Shown: positions 9,208 through 21,749 of the stretch, one piece after another
Numbering within the stretch: position 1 is the first letter of the stretch
Layout: each line of letters begins with the position of its first letter
Origin: Cladocopium goreaui
Taxonomy: Eukaryota; Sar; Dinophyceae; Suessiales; Symbiodiniaceae
Length of the DNA: 64,000 bases
NCBI GenBank assembly: GCA_947184155.2
Contig: CAMXCT020001413.1
Span: forward strand, 231,001 to 295,000
Direction: 5' to 3'
The notes under the pieces: generated by a model
Told to the model about the DNA's origin: nothing
Seen by the model: the letters and a program-made list of their open reading frames with translations, nothing else
The model's database searches: none
Translations under genes and position numbers: made by a program

Positions 9208-10470
9208 CTGGGATGGGATCAGAATCTGTCCAAGCATTAAGATGAATATAGATGAATTCACGTTTGCCCTGTCCCGCCTTCTGCCCTCGGCAGAATTCGC
9301 CCCAGTAGGTGGACCCCTGTGGACACAGGCATGCCATATCTTGCAGTCTTGCATCATCTGGTCATACCAAACCTGTAACACTGTAAGTTGCTTCAAGGCT
9401 TTGTTGTATAATTACCCCCATTTATGGCAGTTTTCAATAGGACAAGGATGATTATTGATGATTCATCCGTGGAATTTGCGGCTTCCCACCAAACTCTGAG
9501 CTTCGGGCTGGGCCATAGTCATTTGTTGAACCTTGGAGAATGTGGAGACTCCTCCAGTAATCAAACATGTCTACCCGGGAAATCCCTTATAAATGGGAAA
9601 TTCATTGGGAAAACATGCGAAAATCATCGCACTATGTTTGGTCACCGGAGGGTGTGACCAGTCATTGCAACAAAGTTGGGTGTCCAAAAATTCACCTGTT
9701 TCATCTTGGGAGACTCGCATTGCATAGGAGTGCCCCTTAAAGCTGTCCCAACTGCAAGCACCACATTTCACTGCGTTGGAACGTGAGATTCCATGACAGA
9801 ATCCTACCCCTGCATCGTGTGTGCGCATCACATTGAAGCGTGTCCACAACAGCAGACTATCCTGCCGCACAGAAGGGCAAATAATTAAAGATTGATGCGA
9901 ATTTGCCGAGCAGTTCCACTGCATCGGACCTATTTAGATACCCGAAGCGACTGGTGTCACAACTGGTCTGTGCCAAACTCCTTCAGCAGTGGTTCACTGG
10001 CAGTGAGACTGGAAGATGGAGTGGTCCAACTGACAGAGCCACTGCTTCCTTGGAATGTCTAGGCAGTCTTTTTGCCGGCGCCGGCCTGCAGAACTGCAGC
10101 GACAAAACTTGAAGCTCTTTGAAAAAAAGAAGCTAGCAGGGTCTTTTATATAATTGATATATACATTAGGTGCATAGAGAGAGAGAGAGAGTAGATATAA
10201 TATGTATATATATATATACACATATGTGTGTGTGATTATATATGTATAGACAACTGCATTATACCCACTTATATAATTACAGGACAACTGGCAACGCCAA
10301 AGGATGATTCCAGGAGTCAGTGTGTATTCAGATTATTCAGGATGTGGATGGGATTGAAATGGATTGAATGCATCCAACTGCTTGTGTTTTATGATGTTGT
10401 CATATGTTGTCTCCTGATTGAGACGTATCATGTGGATTCATGTGGTGTGTATACCCCAGCTACTACCTTG
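9208..10470. other. Non-coding or unassigned stretch
   Basis: A long minus-strand frame (9571-9924) has no recognised motif and no good splice context. A minus-strand segment near 10,030-10,110 could be an exon of the ankyrin gene but is ambiguous between frames. A (GA)n run followed by (TA)n occurs at 10,176-10,220. Confidence 0.3.
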
Positions 10471-10479
10471 ACAACCACC

Positions 10480-13114
10480 CATCTCTCTCAGTCGGTTTTT
10501 CATCCACAAACGCCTCGGTCAGAAAGTCCCGAACCGTTTGCCGCTTCAGCACTGTGGCAAGGCCCAATGCAGTCCTGGGCGCGGCTTGCGGCTAACACTG
10601 GCATGAGTGATCAGAATGTGTCGATCAACCAGCCATGTGCGTACGGGTTAAAATGGTGCATCTTTGTAATTCTTTGTATCTTCAATATTAATGTGCCCCT
10701 TGAATGGTACTGCACCCTGATTTTGGAGGTTGGTTGCGTCTCTGGATGATACCGGCTCAGCAACCACAGCACCAGACTTAGACCCCTGCCAATCTATTCG
10801 CAAAATTTCGCAAATGGGTGACTACTCAACCAGGCGCGAAAAGTTAGATCTGTACAGTGATATTGCCGAGTGGCATTCCATCCTCATCTTTCGCTTGAAT
10901 GTTGGCCCCATTGACCACAAGAAAGCGGACCACATCTGGCGAGAAAATCATGACATGGACTGCCAATGGATCCCTCTTGGCGTATGGGAAGGTTCCCCTT
11001 TTTGCGGTAGATTTGTGGGCATGTGTAGGCAGAGAGAGAGAGAGGGAGGGAGCGAGAGAGAGAGAGACAGAGAGACAGAAAGGAAGAAACAGAGAAACAA
11101 AGAAACAAAGCAAGCAAGCAAGCAAGCAAGAAAGAAAGAAAGAAAGGACAACAAAGGATAATCGGCATCACCGCATCGTAAATGTAAACATATGTAGACA
11201 TACCATACCTGCATGATTCTGTTAACACATTTGCAGCGTGCCCCATGGATTTCTTGTCGGCCAGGTCCTCAACAAACTATCTGCCGCCATTGCTTCAACA
11301 AACGTACCAATGGCTTGAGCGGCAAAGCATGGAACCGGCTACTCCCACAAGGCTCGAGTTACTACGAGGGATTGAGATCGCAGCCTTGTTCTGACATCCA
11401 CCAGTTCAATACATTTGGATACATTTGGTGCATTTACACATCAATGACATGATACCCTCCCAACTAAGTCACACATCATATGAATTCATATGGGTATGGA
11501 TCAATACCTATTAATACCATTTTTAGTGGGATGAACATCCATTTAGCAGCTATTTTGATGTTCACCAGGGGTACCAGGGTTTTGACCCATAGCCATATGA
11601 CGGTATGTGGTGTTCCCAACCCACTCATGGCACCTTCATTCCCATTGACGGCTGCCCAAAGCAACGGTGTCAGCTTTCCATTGTCTTGTGCTTCCAAGTT
11701 GGCACCAAACTCCACGTAAACCCGAAGCACATCTTTGGGAGGCTGCCATGGGTCAAGTACGGATGGCAGGTAGCTGGGATGCAATGTAGGGGTTACCAAT
11801 GGGTCATGGCAATGGAACAGGCTCTGGCTCGAAATGTTGAACGTTGTTGTATGTTTTTGTTTGTTTCTTTGGGGTGGAAAGCTTTCATGCGTGGAAACGA
11901 CACATCATTCCCATATTGGTGTGTCTCAAAATGGGGGATGCCCGGTGGCAATTTTCAAATGGCCATGAAGATGATGATTCAATTACACCATGGCATTCTG
12001 GAGTTCCGTATTTTGAGAATCTGCCAATGATTTCTGCTGCCATCAACATACCCCAAATGCTCCATGTATCTCAATGTCAGGTACGGCTGGCAATTCTCTG
12101 GGGGATTCGAAGGATATTCTTATGGGAACAATGGGAGGGCCGGTTGGTACATCACATCTGCTACCATCCACCTATTGGATACTATGGGTTGGCAAAAAAC
12201 AAAAGGCTACCCCTCTATAACCCGCCATCAATCCCAAAAATTGGAAAATAATTCATCCCACCACAGAAAAAACATGAAGAATCATGAATCATGAGACATC
12301 AATTAAAAAACGCATACAAATCATCTCATGAACCAGAGCTTCCAGATTGCCATAAGCCGCAGCCAGGGCCAAGGGCGTCCTGCCAGTGTCATCAATGGCC
12401 TCCAACTGAGCGCCGGCCTCCAGTAGAAGTTGAGCACTGTCAGCATCGTTCACCACCTTCGGCTGCAGAATCCCAGGAAGGAAACGGACCAATCTCTTGA
12501 AACTGTAAACCATGCGATGTCATGCAATCGATCGAATACAGGTAGAAATTAATGTAAATATACATGTAGATGCACATGTATGTGTATATGTATACTTGTA
12601 CATACGTAATATATTTATATATATATATTATATATATATATTATATATATATATCATGCGATCTACGTGATGCGATGGAACACAAAAGCGCAAAAGCGCA
12701 AAGCGTAAAGCATCGCAGAGAGTACCATGTTCGGACGAGTGAAGCCGGCCCGTGGTGTGATCTTTTGATGTCGCCAACCCATGGGCATCCAAATGCATCC
12801 AGGCACACTGTCCCCTCAACGGCACTGAAAAAGTGTTGACTCGTGACTATGGGCAATGGATTATAATTCATGTTGAACAAAATTGAACAATCAATCACCC
12901 AAGAAAGTTGATCGGTGAGGTAAAGCCAAAATAAAAACCAATATAAACCATCCCAATTTGACTCTCGACCCCCTGGAGCTGGCTTCTCTGCTGGTTGAAA
13001 CAACCGGGTTACATGTCCCCAAGAATGGGCTGCAACGGTGCAAATCCAAGGAAACGGCGACAAGCAACACAATATACGAACATTAAAACACCAATAAACA
13101 CACACACACATATT

Positions 13115-13163
<49 letters not shown>

Positions 13164-15171
13164 GTATATATGTGTATACATATACATATTTAAGATACAG
13201 TAATTTTAATAATATAATCATGGTGAAAATTGCTGAAAATTGGTATGTTCTTTTGAACTCGGCTGTCCCAACCGACCGAGGAGCAGCCGCGCAGGCCAGG
13301 GCCGTCCTGCCCTTGCTGGCGATGGCTTCCAAGGGCGCGCCTTCCATGTGAACTGGGCTTGGATCTGGAACCAACGGGCGATTTTCTGTGGAAAAAATAT
13401 TGGTACCCTCTGGTAATGGCTAACATAGCTATTGAAAATGGCCATAGAAATAGTGGATTTTCCCATTAAAAATTGTGATTTTCAATAGCTATGTTAAATT
13501 GCCAGAGGGTAAATATCATGGATAATATATGTATCTAATGATCATTGATGCCAATAATCTATTTATTTATAATGATCATGGATTAAATATTGGCATATCA
13601 TGAAATCAATAAGTAATAAATCATGAGATGCATCACTATAAATGATGTTAAACCCATGATAAGTCATGCCAGACCAATTATGATATCTGCAAAACCCATC
13701 CACTTATATGAAGCATTATGACTAATATCAAATCCCATTATATATCAAGGTTATTATCACTATTATGATAGATCCGTTGAAGCAAAACCCATCCACTCCG
13801 GGATGTTCTGATAGGTGCAGCCACGAACTTCGGCCCAAGCCTGAGTCCAGCAGCATCGGCACGGCATCTTTCCTTGGGAACCCCATAAAGTTCCTGTTGG
13901 AAAAAATATGCTAATGTAGGTTAAAATGATGATATATGATATATATATATATATATTTATTATATATATATTATATATATATTATATATATTATATATAT
14001 ATATCTATATTATATATTATGGTAATATCAATCTCGTAATATCAATCTAACATCATGTCATGTCAGCCCTACTCCGAGTCGGTATCAGACGTCATCTCCC
14101 AAGTTATCCCAGTTGACCTTTGAACCCGAGGCTACCCTGATTTTCGCCTGAGATCCTCCCCTGGACCACAGCAGCTGCCAACAGCGCATCCTGCGAAATC
14201 TCCACATATTTCGGCAGAGGAGCCTTGGCAAAATGCCCAGCGGGCTTATGGGTCAAGTCCTTAAGGTACCAATGGACTCAATGGACAAGTGCCTGGTATT
14301 GGCTGGACATGTTTAGACATAAAATGGCTGGTGATGTTGATCTGATAATACTAAATCATGTCAATACTAAATCTGTTAATGGATGATAATGGATGTTAAT
14401 GGTAATTTACTATCTGTTGGTACTAAATCACATTGAATCATCCGTCTTTGGGGGGCTGACCAACTGTTCATCGCAGCGTTGATGCCGCTGGGGCCAAGGT
14501 CATCCCGCAAGGGATCTCTCCCCGTAGTGCATATACATTTACAATGATTTAAACACCTCATTAGCCATTGGCTAATCATGCATGATCATGCAAATTCATT
14601 TAAACTGGTGTGTATATATATATACACATACACACACATGCACATGTATCTGTCTGCATGTGTGATTATAGTCGACATTTTTTTCCCATCTCTGTGGCAT
14701 CTGCAGCATTCTGCAGCCCTATGGTAGCCCAAATGGCCGCGCCAAGAAACCCCTCCCTCTGTCTCTGCGCGACTGCGCGGTCTTTGGCGTTGAGCTGGCG
14801 ACTTCCAGGCGGGTCCTGCAGCTGGGTGTCCAAGAATTTTCCGGTGGATCCATCCTAATATGAGTGTTGACCAAAATGGGAATATGATTCAGATCATGCC
14901 AAGAGTCGCGAGATCGAGGTGAACGACTCCTGGACCACTTGAGTCGATCCAAATTGACAGTTGTTTCGGAAACTGCACCCCAAACGTCCAAAAACACAAT
15001 AGATCTTGCATGGTTTTGCACATCATGAGATAATCATGAGTCAATGGCAGGCCATGGCAGTGCCCAATGACTGGCTGACAAAATGACCCCAGGTGATATC
15101 AGCTTAGCCACAAGCACTGGAGCTACAACTTGGACCAGGATCAGGATGCACAGAAGGGTCGCAGGTCGCAT
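10480..15171 (-). CDS. Secreted or membrane ankyrin-repeat protein (about ten exons)
   Basis: Exon 1 (15088-15171) starts MRPATLLCILILVQVVAPVL, a clear signal peptide or signal anchor, and ends at a GT donor in phase 0. Exon 2 starts at 14854 in phase 0 (DGSTGKFLDTQLQ...EGFLGAAIWATIGLQNAA). Further exon candidates are at 14450-14530, 14150-14250 (VEISQDALLAAAVVQG) and 13800-13880 (DAVPMLLDSGL). Ankyrin units are seen at 13260-13360 (GAPLEAIASKGRTALACAAA), 12334-12462 (SAQLLLEAGAQLEA, GRTPLALAAAYGNLEAL; exact CAG and GTTCAT borders), 11640-11750 (VYVEFGANLEAQDN), 10860-10960 (VVRFLVVNGANIQAKDEDG) and 10490-10590 (TALGLATVLKRQTVRDFL). Roughly one repeat lies on each exon. Ankyrin arrays bind proteins; the partner is unknown. 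Grouping them into one gene is inference from order, strand and spacing. Confidence 0.6.
13403..13512. repeat. Fold-back (inverted-repeat) element, copy 1
   Basis: Arms of about 35 bp (13403-13440 and 13477-13511) are inverted copies: ACCCTCTGG...ATAGCTATTGAAAAT against ATTTTCAATAGCTAT...CCAGAGGGT. The loop is about 36 bp. A relative lies at 49702-49819. It sits between ankyrin exons, so it is intronic. Confidence 0.7.
13930..14015. repeat. AT-rich dinucleotide tract
   Basis: Alternating TA repeats broken by TTA steps. Similar (TA)n or (CA)n tracts occur near 12,610-12,655, 13,110-13,165, 40,145-40,165, 42,475-42,600 and 48,180-48,225, all between or beside exons on the minus strand. Confidence 0.8.
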
Positions 15172-16083
15172 GGCGGCACGAAAAACGGGAACTCGCTGCT
15201 GGGGGAAGTCTCTCAAAAGGAAAGGGAGCATCATGATTCAACATGATTCAACGGTGTTTTGCATTGATCTATCTCATATAAATAAGTGATTAAGTGATAT
15301 GTTATGTATATATGTATAATTATATATATGCATGTGCGTGTGTTTGGATGATCTTTGGTTGATCTTGTATGTGCTTTTGTGTGCATATAAAATCAATGCA
15401 TCTCTCTCTCTCTCTCTCGCTGTCATCAGCAGGACTTGCCTCTCAAATGCCATTTGCTGCTCCATTTGGCAAAGGCTGCAAGATGGAAGAGGTAATGGTG
15501 ATCTCATGCTATGATAATTCGGTCCAACGATACATGTGGTTTTCACCAACAATAACGATCAAGAATGGAGGGCATAAGACAAACCATACACTCTATATAA
15601 TGTGAATATTGAATGGGGGCATAATGGAAATCTACTGTACTAGTAGGTTGTGGTAAAGCCCAAAACCATCAACCACCCTCCATGACTCAACTGTAATATA
15701 CTGTAATACACTGTACTGTAATGACTTTCATCAACTGTATAACCCCTCCCCAATGGGAGGGAGATCGGCTTACCACATTGCTCATCCTGCCTGCCCGAGA
15801 TTTAACATGATTTACGGTAACATTGAACTTGAACCAAAAATTTGTTCATATCCGGTGCCATATTTTTCAGCCTTCATCTCTCTGTAAGCTCTGCAGGGAA
15901 ATTCTTTGATCTCCCAGGCAAATCTCCATCTACTGGCCCTTCCGATGGTGCCCAAGGTCACGGCATCCATGGACCTTGTCAAGCTGAAGTTTCTTCTGGC
16001 TCTGGGGTTCAGCAGCCAAGCAACTTTGTTTTGAAACATCTCGATCATCTCGAAACATCTTGGAAGCGCCGGGCTCACTATGC
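15172..16083. other. Intergenic region with one exon-like segment
   Basis: A minus-strand segment at 15,420-15,475 (LCQMEQQMAFERQVLLM) follows a CAG acceptor and may be an upstream exon of the ankyrin gene or a 5' leader. The rest, including 15,600-15,840, holds nothing I recognise. Confidence 0.3.
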
Positions 16084-17295
16084 TCACTTTGGCAGCACCA
16101 CACCAAAGGTCTGGCTCCCAAAAAAGGTCAAATACGGCTGCTGCCGGTCTTTGGGGCAGAAGATCTTCCCATCCCAGTGGCTGCAGCGGACGTATGCCGC
16201 CAAGGTCTTGCAGACCAAGACATGATGGGCGTCCTGCCCCGATGCTGCCGTCACGTCCGCCTCGAGCTGGAGCACCAAGTGGGCGATGCAACCAGCGACG
16301 GCGAAGATTGGAAGATCCTCCGGTTCGTTCGGCCATCCGATGCCAAGATTTCCAAGATTGGTGGATTTGTATGGCTAGTTATCGGGAGTTATCGGGATTA
16401 TCATTGGTCCTTGTAAAATGGAAAGCACACTGGGACCATCTGGGACCAGAGGGCAGTCCTCCGGCTGTTCAGGGGGCCAAGTCAAAGACTTCCAGCCTGG
16501 CCGGCAATATCCACCCAAAGGGGCCGAAAATCGCTTCACTTTATCCACCGATTCACCACTGCAGGCTCCGATGGCTAGAAGCGTTTCTGCCAGGTTCGCA
16601 GGGGGGACGTTGAGCACGAAGGTTTTGTGATGAAGAACCCCTGCAGCAGAGTGCCGACGTTTGTTGATGGAACACATCAAGCGGCCTTGATTATCCAGAG
16701 GTGTTAGCCAGCTAATGGTCATTAGATTCCGCTGCAACCGTTCGTTGCAGGAGCTCAGAATACACACAGGGTTGGTGTAGAGTAATCGACTGAACTGTGC
16801 AGCTTTCACCTCACAAATGCCCTCAGTGCCCTCAGGGTCACTGCAGTTGGGACGTGTCTGGCGTGTCCGGTCGCCGTGAGGGACTTCGCTCTGCGGCTTG
16901 CCTTTCCACAACTTGACTGCCAGCTGGGTGACCAAACCTGGTTTACCATCTGAGCCCAGGATGAAAATTGAAAATAATTGATAAACATGCTTGAACATAT
17001 ATGTAATGTATATACATAATATAATATATATAATATATAATCAAGTATAATTATAATCAATTAAAGATCAATTGTAATACAATATAATCAATTACAACGA
17101 TGTGTGTGTGTGTGCGTGTGTCTGCATGTATCATCATGCACATACAATATTTGAAAGCAGCACGACACCTCGGAGTTGCTTCACCGGATCACTCCGGAAG
17201 AGCTTCTCATCATTCAGCAGATCTGTCAGAAGCTGTTCGCACGCCGCCAGGTTGCACAATAGATCTGAAGCATCAGCACTAGGCTCCAATGCCAT
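16084..17295 (-). CDS. Flavin-reductase-like FMN-binding protein (three exons)
   Basis: Exons 17169-17295, 16447-16949 and 16084-16374 give a complete 306-residue protein starting MALEPSADASD and ending VVLPK-stop. Phases fit: 127 nt, 503 nt and 291 nt with donors GAG|GTGTCG and CTG|GTCCCA and acceptors CTCAG and CTAG. Residues from about 90 onward carry LLYTNPVCILSS, NLMTISWLTPLDNQG, CSINKRRHSA and KTFVLNVPPA. The last exon has QPYLTFFGSQTFG. These are the hallmarks of the flavin-reductase-like split-barrel family, which binds FMN and usually passes electrons from NAD(P)H or acts as a flavoredoxin. No targeting peptide is evident. The second junction is less certain than the first. The specific electron acceptor cannot be told. 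Confidence 0.75.
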
Positions 17296-17975
17296 GATGA
17301 AAACGCAGCGGGCTGAGATAGAGATATGAGCACGAAAACAATCAGTCGACCACTCAAACTCAATTCTTACAGTGTTGCATCAAATCCCTGAACCTGGATA
17401 GACAAGGGAAACGCCTTCTTTTCAGGGGGGGCGCGGACCCAATCGGAACAATTGTTCATTCAAGACACCAAAAATAGCCCTACCCCATCTCATTGTACCA
17501 GTTGGTTGATAGGTTTCCCTAATCTAATATGGGTTATCATCCCGCATAGCCATTAGCCAGGTAGAATAATTCCCTCTAATAACCCATCTAACAATGGTAT
17601 TTTTTCCATGGCTCATTTATTGTTTGGGGATAGGGCGGATAGGGGCTATGGCCGCCCAAAAGTGCAGCCAAGGTGCAGGTTTCTACGCCAACACCATCTC
17701 GATGACCGTGAACCTCCCGTCAAGAATCCAGCTACGAAAGGGGGAGCCCACGACCCATCAGGAACCAAAATGGGGAAACCCATTGACCCAGGAATTTGGT
17801 AGCCCATTCAGATGAAATTCAAGCATCCAAAGTGGGCTGCAAATGAAGTTATATTCAGACATATCATTGACATATCAGTCAACACAAGAGGAACCAACCC
17901 TCTTAAACATCCAAATAGGGGCTGAACGGCTGAAGCCTCAGTTCCACTAAGTCTAAGTATGTCTAAGTCGCACAC
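17296..17975. other. Intergenic stretch with possible MORN remnant
   Basis: Between the flavin-reductase start and the next MORN exon. The minus strand around 17,640-17,780 has a weak GxGxE segment that might be one further MORN exon, but frames are broken and I do not call it. Confidence 0.25.
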
Positions 17976-20061
17976 CCACTCCCCATGGTAGGATGATCCA
18001 TCCGCCAAATAGTGAGCTCCATAGCCTTGGCCGAGCATCACCTGCTGGTGAGTTGTGGCTGCTGTTGGGCTGTTGGCTGTGCCTGAAAAAACCCTGTGAC
18101 ACCTCCCTTGCACCCAAAACGCTATGCACACCACTTGACATTCTGTGAGAATCCCATCTGGATCAACCACTTTCCTGCATGTCCGTGCCGTGCTGGATAC
18201 TGAGGAATCAAACCATGAAAGCGGTTTCCACGCCATTGGCCCAAGTAGACCTTGGAACTCCCACGGGTTTCCTCCTTGATGTCACCCAGTCACCTCAGGG
18301 CCTTGCAGATCCATCAGGGAACTTGAATCGACCATACCTCAGGTGCTGCCATTGCGCGGCCGGCGATGCAGCACGGCCAATCGACAAGAAATAGGAGATC
18401 TGAGATGGAGACCCAGAAGCTGAGCTATTGGACCTTCCCAATTTTCCAGTGGCCGGTAGCAAAATCATAGTTAACAGCATCAAGAATGAGCTGCCCTCCA
18501 AAATTCAATGGTTCATCATCACTTTGCCTATCAAATTTGCTACCAATTGGAATGCTATATATATATACATATAACAACACACATATATGATACAATTGCA
18601 CATAAAACTACAAACAACGTAATAGGAATATATACATGTATACATTTATCATTTATGTACATATGTGCATGTATACATACAGTATGTATATATATATACA
18701 TACACATGTTCAATGTGTGTATATCTTATCTTAGGCAAAGCCCACCAGACACCAAGGAGGTGTGAGCTTCCAACCAGCAACCCTCATACTGGGCTCCATC
18801 TGGCCTAAGGAGGGCATCACAGGCTGTCATTCAAAATCAATAGTTGGGAAGGGTATAGCTAATCTATGTACCATCTAGATGCAGTCCATTTGTCTTGGGC
18901 AAATCATCTTGTATCTTAAATATCTATAAATATTTGTAGTATACATGTATATATATATATGTGTGTGTGTGTAACATCTGGATAGATGTAAAACTTCCTT
19001 CTTCTTTTTTCTTCCCTCTTCTCCCTTTTTAAATAATGCAGGGGGACACAGCATTTCACTGGGACTGTGTCCGACGAAGCTACCAGTGAAATGGGATATC
19101 CAGCTTGGCCAGCTGGACGTACCTGCATTTTTCGTTGCAATTTTGACTGACATGGCACGCGGCCAAGCCTAGAACCGCACAGCTGTATTTTCACTTCACG
19201 GTTGTCGCAATCTGGTACTTAATTTCTGTTATCAACATGGCGATCCTTATTTTTTGGATCTGCACGTTACAGGATGCAGTTCCTGCCGGATCATATAATG
19301 ATCCATTCTTATCTAGTGTGATTCCTATGGTGACTCCGACATGGTGCCATAGGGCCAATTGAGGCAACCCTGTTTGGGGTGAGTGTCGACTGACTTGAAT
19401 TCCGGATTTACACATTTTAATCTGGTAATTCGCCTAAGTAAAGTGCAACAGTTGGCCTTACCGTTGTGCACCTTTTCACAAAGTCTCGCCGATCCGGCTG
19501 TCCCAGGGTTCCTCGCCAACGCAGCTCTTCAACTTTGCAGCCGTGCCGAACATCCAGAAACCTCCTTTTTTCGCAGCAGCTTTTACAGTCACATTACAAG
19601 AGACAGAACGCAGGCAGGTACACGATCTTTAGGTGTGGTCTTCTTTCTTTTGATGGTTCTCTGGTGAGGTGAAACATATTGTGCACCTAATTCGCTGGAA
19701 CTTGAAAGCCGTTTATGCCAATTGGGGCAAGACTTGACCACGGTCCCGGCAAGGGAATAACGCACGACATCTAGGTAGTTAGGAACTGAATCCTGTCTTT
19801 AATTAATTGTTTTGGTTTTCTTGTCTGTCATCAACTAGTCCCCCATTTGGTCCCTAATTTTCCCCGCGTGCCTCTCCGTAATGTGTCGTGGGGTTTAAGT
19901 GTGTGCGCTGTTTTGGTCAGGTCCGTTTCGCCGTGTAGGTTGGTTCCGGAGGGTCCGTCGTTCTGTGTCCCCTCCCCCCTCTGTGTGTTTTTGGCCGTTT
20001 GCTCGTCGTGTGTCCGCTTTTTTCTTCCTCTTGCCTTTCAGGGTTTTCCCGGCTCTGCCGG

Positions 20062-20092
<31 letters not shown>

Positions 20093-21573
20093 TGGGTGTG
20101 TGGTGTGGGTGGGTGTGGTGTGGTGGGTGGTGGTGTGTTTGTGTGGTGGTGGTGTGTGCGTGTGGTTGGTGTGTGGTTGGTGGGGTGGTGTGTGGTGTGG
20201 TGGTTGGTGTGTGGTGGTGTGTGGTTGGTGTGTGGTTGGTGTGTGGTTTCCTGGTGTGGTGGTGTGTGGTTGGTGTGTGGTTGGTGTGTGGTTGGTGTGT
20301 GGTTGGTGTGTGGTTGGTGTGTGGTTGGTGTGTGGTTGTGTGTGTGGTTGGTGTGTGGTTGGTGTGTGGTTGGTGTGTGGTTGGTGTGTGGTTGGTGTGT
20401 GGTTGGTGTGTGGTTGGTGTGTGGTTGTGTGTGGTTGGTGTGTGGTTGGTGTGTGTGTGTGGTTGGTGTGTGGTTGGTGTGTGTGTGTGGTTGGTGTGTG
20501 GTTGGTGTGTGGTTGGTGTGTGGTTGGTGTGTGGTTGGTGTGTGGTTGGTGTGTGGTTGGTGTGTGGTTGGTGTGTGGTTGGTGTGTGTGTGTAACATCT
20601 GGATAGATGTAAAACTTCCTTCTTCTTTTTTCTTCCCTCTTCTCCCTTTTTAAATAATGCAGGGGGACACAGCATTTCACTGGGACTGTGTCCAACGAAG
20701 CTACCAGCGAAATGGGATATCCAGCTTGGCCAGCTGGACGTACCTGCATTTTTCGTTGCAATTTTGACTGACATGGCACGCGGCCAAGCCTAGAACCGCA
20801 CAGCTGCATTTTCACTTCACGGTTGTCGCAATCTGGTACTTAATTTCTGTTATCAACATGGCGATCCTTATTTTTTGGATCTGCACGTTACAGGATTCAG
20901 TTCCTGCCGGATCATATAATGATCCATTCTTATCTAGTGTGTGTACCTCTTCTTATATTATTTATTTGTCTTGTCTGTCTGTCTATCTCTACCTAACAAA
21001 CCACCCGTCCCTAACTCTCTCTACCAAATTCTTTCTATCTCGTTCTTTCTCTTTCTTTCTCTACCTATCTCTATATCTACGTATATAATATATATATATA
21101 CCTATCCATATCTACATCTATCTCGATATCTATCTCTATATCTATCTTTGTATCTACCTCTCTATCTATCTGCATATCTATCTCCATATCAATATCTGCT
21201 TCAATTTCTATATCTCTCTATCATTCTCTATGTCTATATCTATCTCTATATCTCTCTCGATCTCTACCTATCGATAGATCCTATCGATAGATCTATCGCT
21301 TTATCGATCTATCGATCTATATACCTGTCTGTCTATTCCTTTACTTATCTGTTCATTCACTTACATCCATATCTACATTTAAATCTAGATCATGTCTGTG
21401 TCTCGACATATCCTCAACTTCGTGAAGCTGGGCACCTCAGCTTCAGACCAGGTCTGGCGTCCAAATCCGTGGCGCTGATTGCCACACCATTGGCCAACAT
21501 AAATGGCCCCCGAATGGAAGCGATGCGGCGGTCGGGGCCCCAGGCCTGCCCAGCCCGGGATTTCACCAGTCAA
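17976..21573 (-). CDS. MORN-repeat protein, dispersed exons
   Basis: Three minus-strand exons carry MORN units. At 21,400-21,573: FHSGAIYVGQWCGNQRHGFG. At about 18,305-18,345: YGRFKFPDGSA. At 17976-18041 (exact, 22 codons): GQGYGAHYLADGSSYHGEW, with a CAG acceptor and GTGTGC donor. Spacing of MORN elements implies missing exons between them. The gene starts just downstream of the DUF1764 gene (stop at 21750). A 1.6-kb repeat block (18,973-20,941) expands the intron. MORN proteins are membrane-associated scaffolds; the rest of this one, and hence its specific role, is not visible. Confidence 0.55.
18973..19320. repeat. 348-bp direct repeat, copy 1
   Basis: From AACATCTGGATAG to ATCTAGTGTG, this segment recurs at 20594-20941 with four mismatches by eye. 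Both copies directly follow a (GT)n run. The copies do not start TG and end CA, so they are not ordinary LTRs. Confidence 0.9.
20064..20593. repeat. GT-rich minisatellite (unit about TGTGTGGTTGG)
   Basis: About 530 bp of tandem 11-bp units with variants, all G and T on the plus strand. The long frames of THTNHTP or VVGVWLVC repeats here are translation of this satellite, not genes. Strand asymmetry is extreme: no A or C for long stretches. Confidence 0.95.
20594..20941. repeat. 348-bp direct repeat, copy 2
   Basis: Near-identical to 18973-19320. It directly follows the GT minisatellite. The two copies bracket 1.27 kb that has no ORF of note. Confidence 0.9.
20942..21384. repeat. Degenerate (TCTA)n microsatellite
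   Basis: About 440 bp of TCTA/TCTC/TCTG tetranucleotides with a perfect short palindrome cluster (CTATCGATAGATCCTATCGATAG, 21,267-21,290). It encodes no gene. Confidence 0.85.
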
Positions 21574-21749
21574 TGGCTGTAGCCATGGCTCTTAAAAACC
21601 ATGCTCCCAATATAGAGAAACTCCGTGACTCAGTGAGATGTTTAGGTTTCAAAAACAAGATTGGGCATGATTTCTAGATAGGTTTTGCCGTTGCCCATAG
21701 ATTGTCGCTCAGCTCCATATCCTTTTCCGCCGAAAGGGTCTCACTGGGA

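Noticed and set aside
15812-16336. 174-codon minus ORF as separate gene
   Set aside because: Overlaps the last flavin-reductase exon in another frame; the flavin-reductase frame carries the family motif PYLTFFGSQTFG.
19847-20815. Long frames of Val/Gly/Cys/Trp or Thr/His/Asn/Pro repeats
   Set aside because: They are translations of the 11-bp GT minisatellite in several frames at once.
18973-20941. LTR retrotransposon with 348-bp LTRs
   Set aside because: Repeats lack TG...CA ends and the interior has no primer site or coding capacity.
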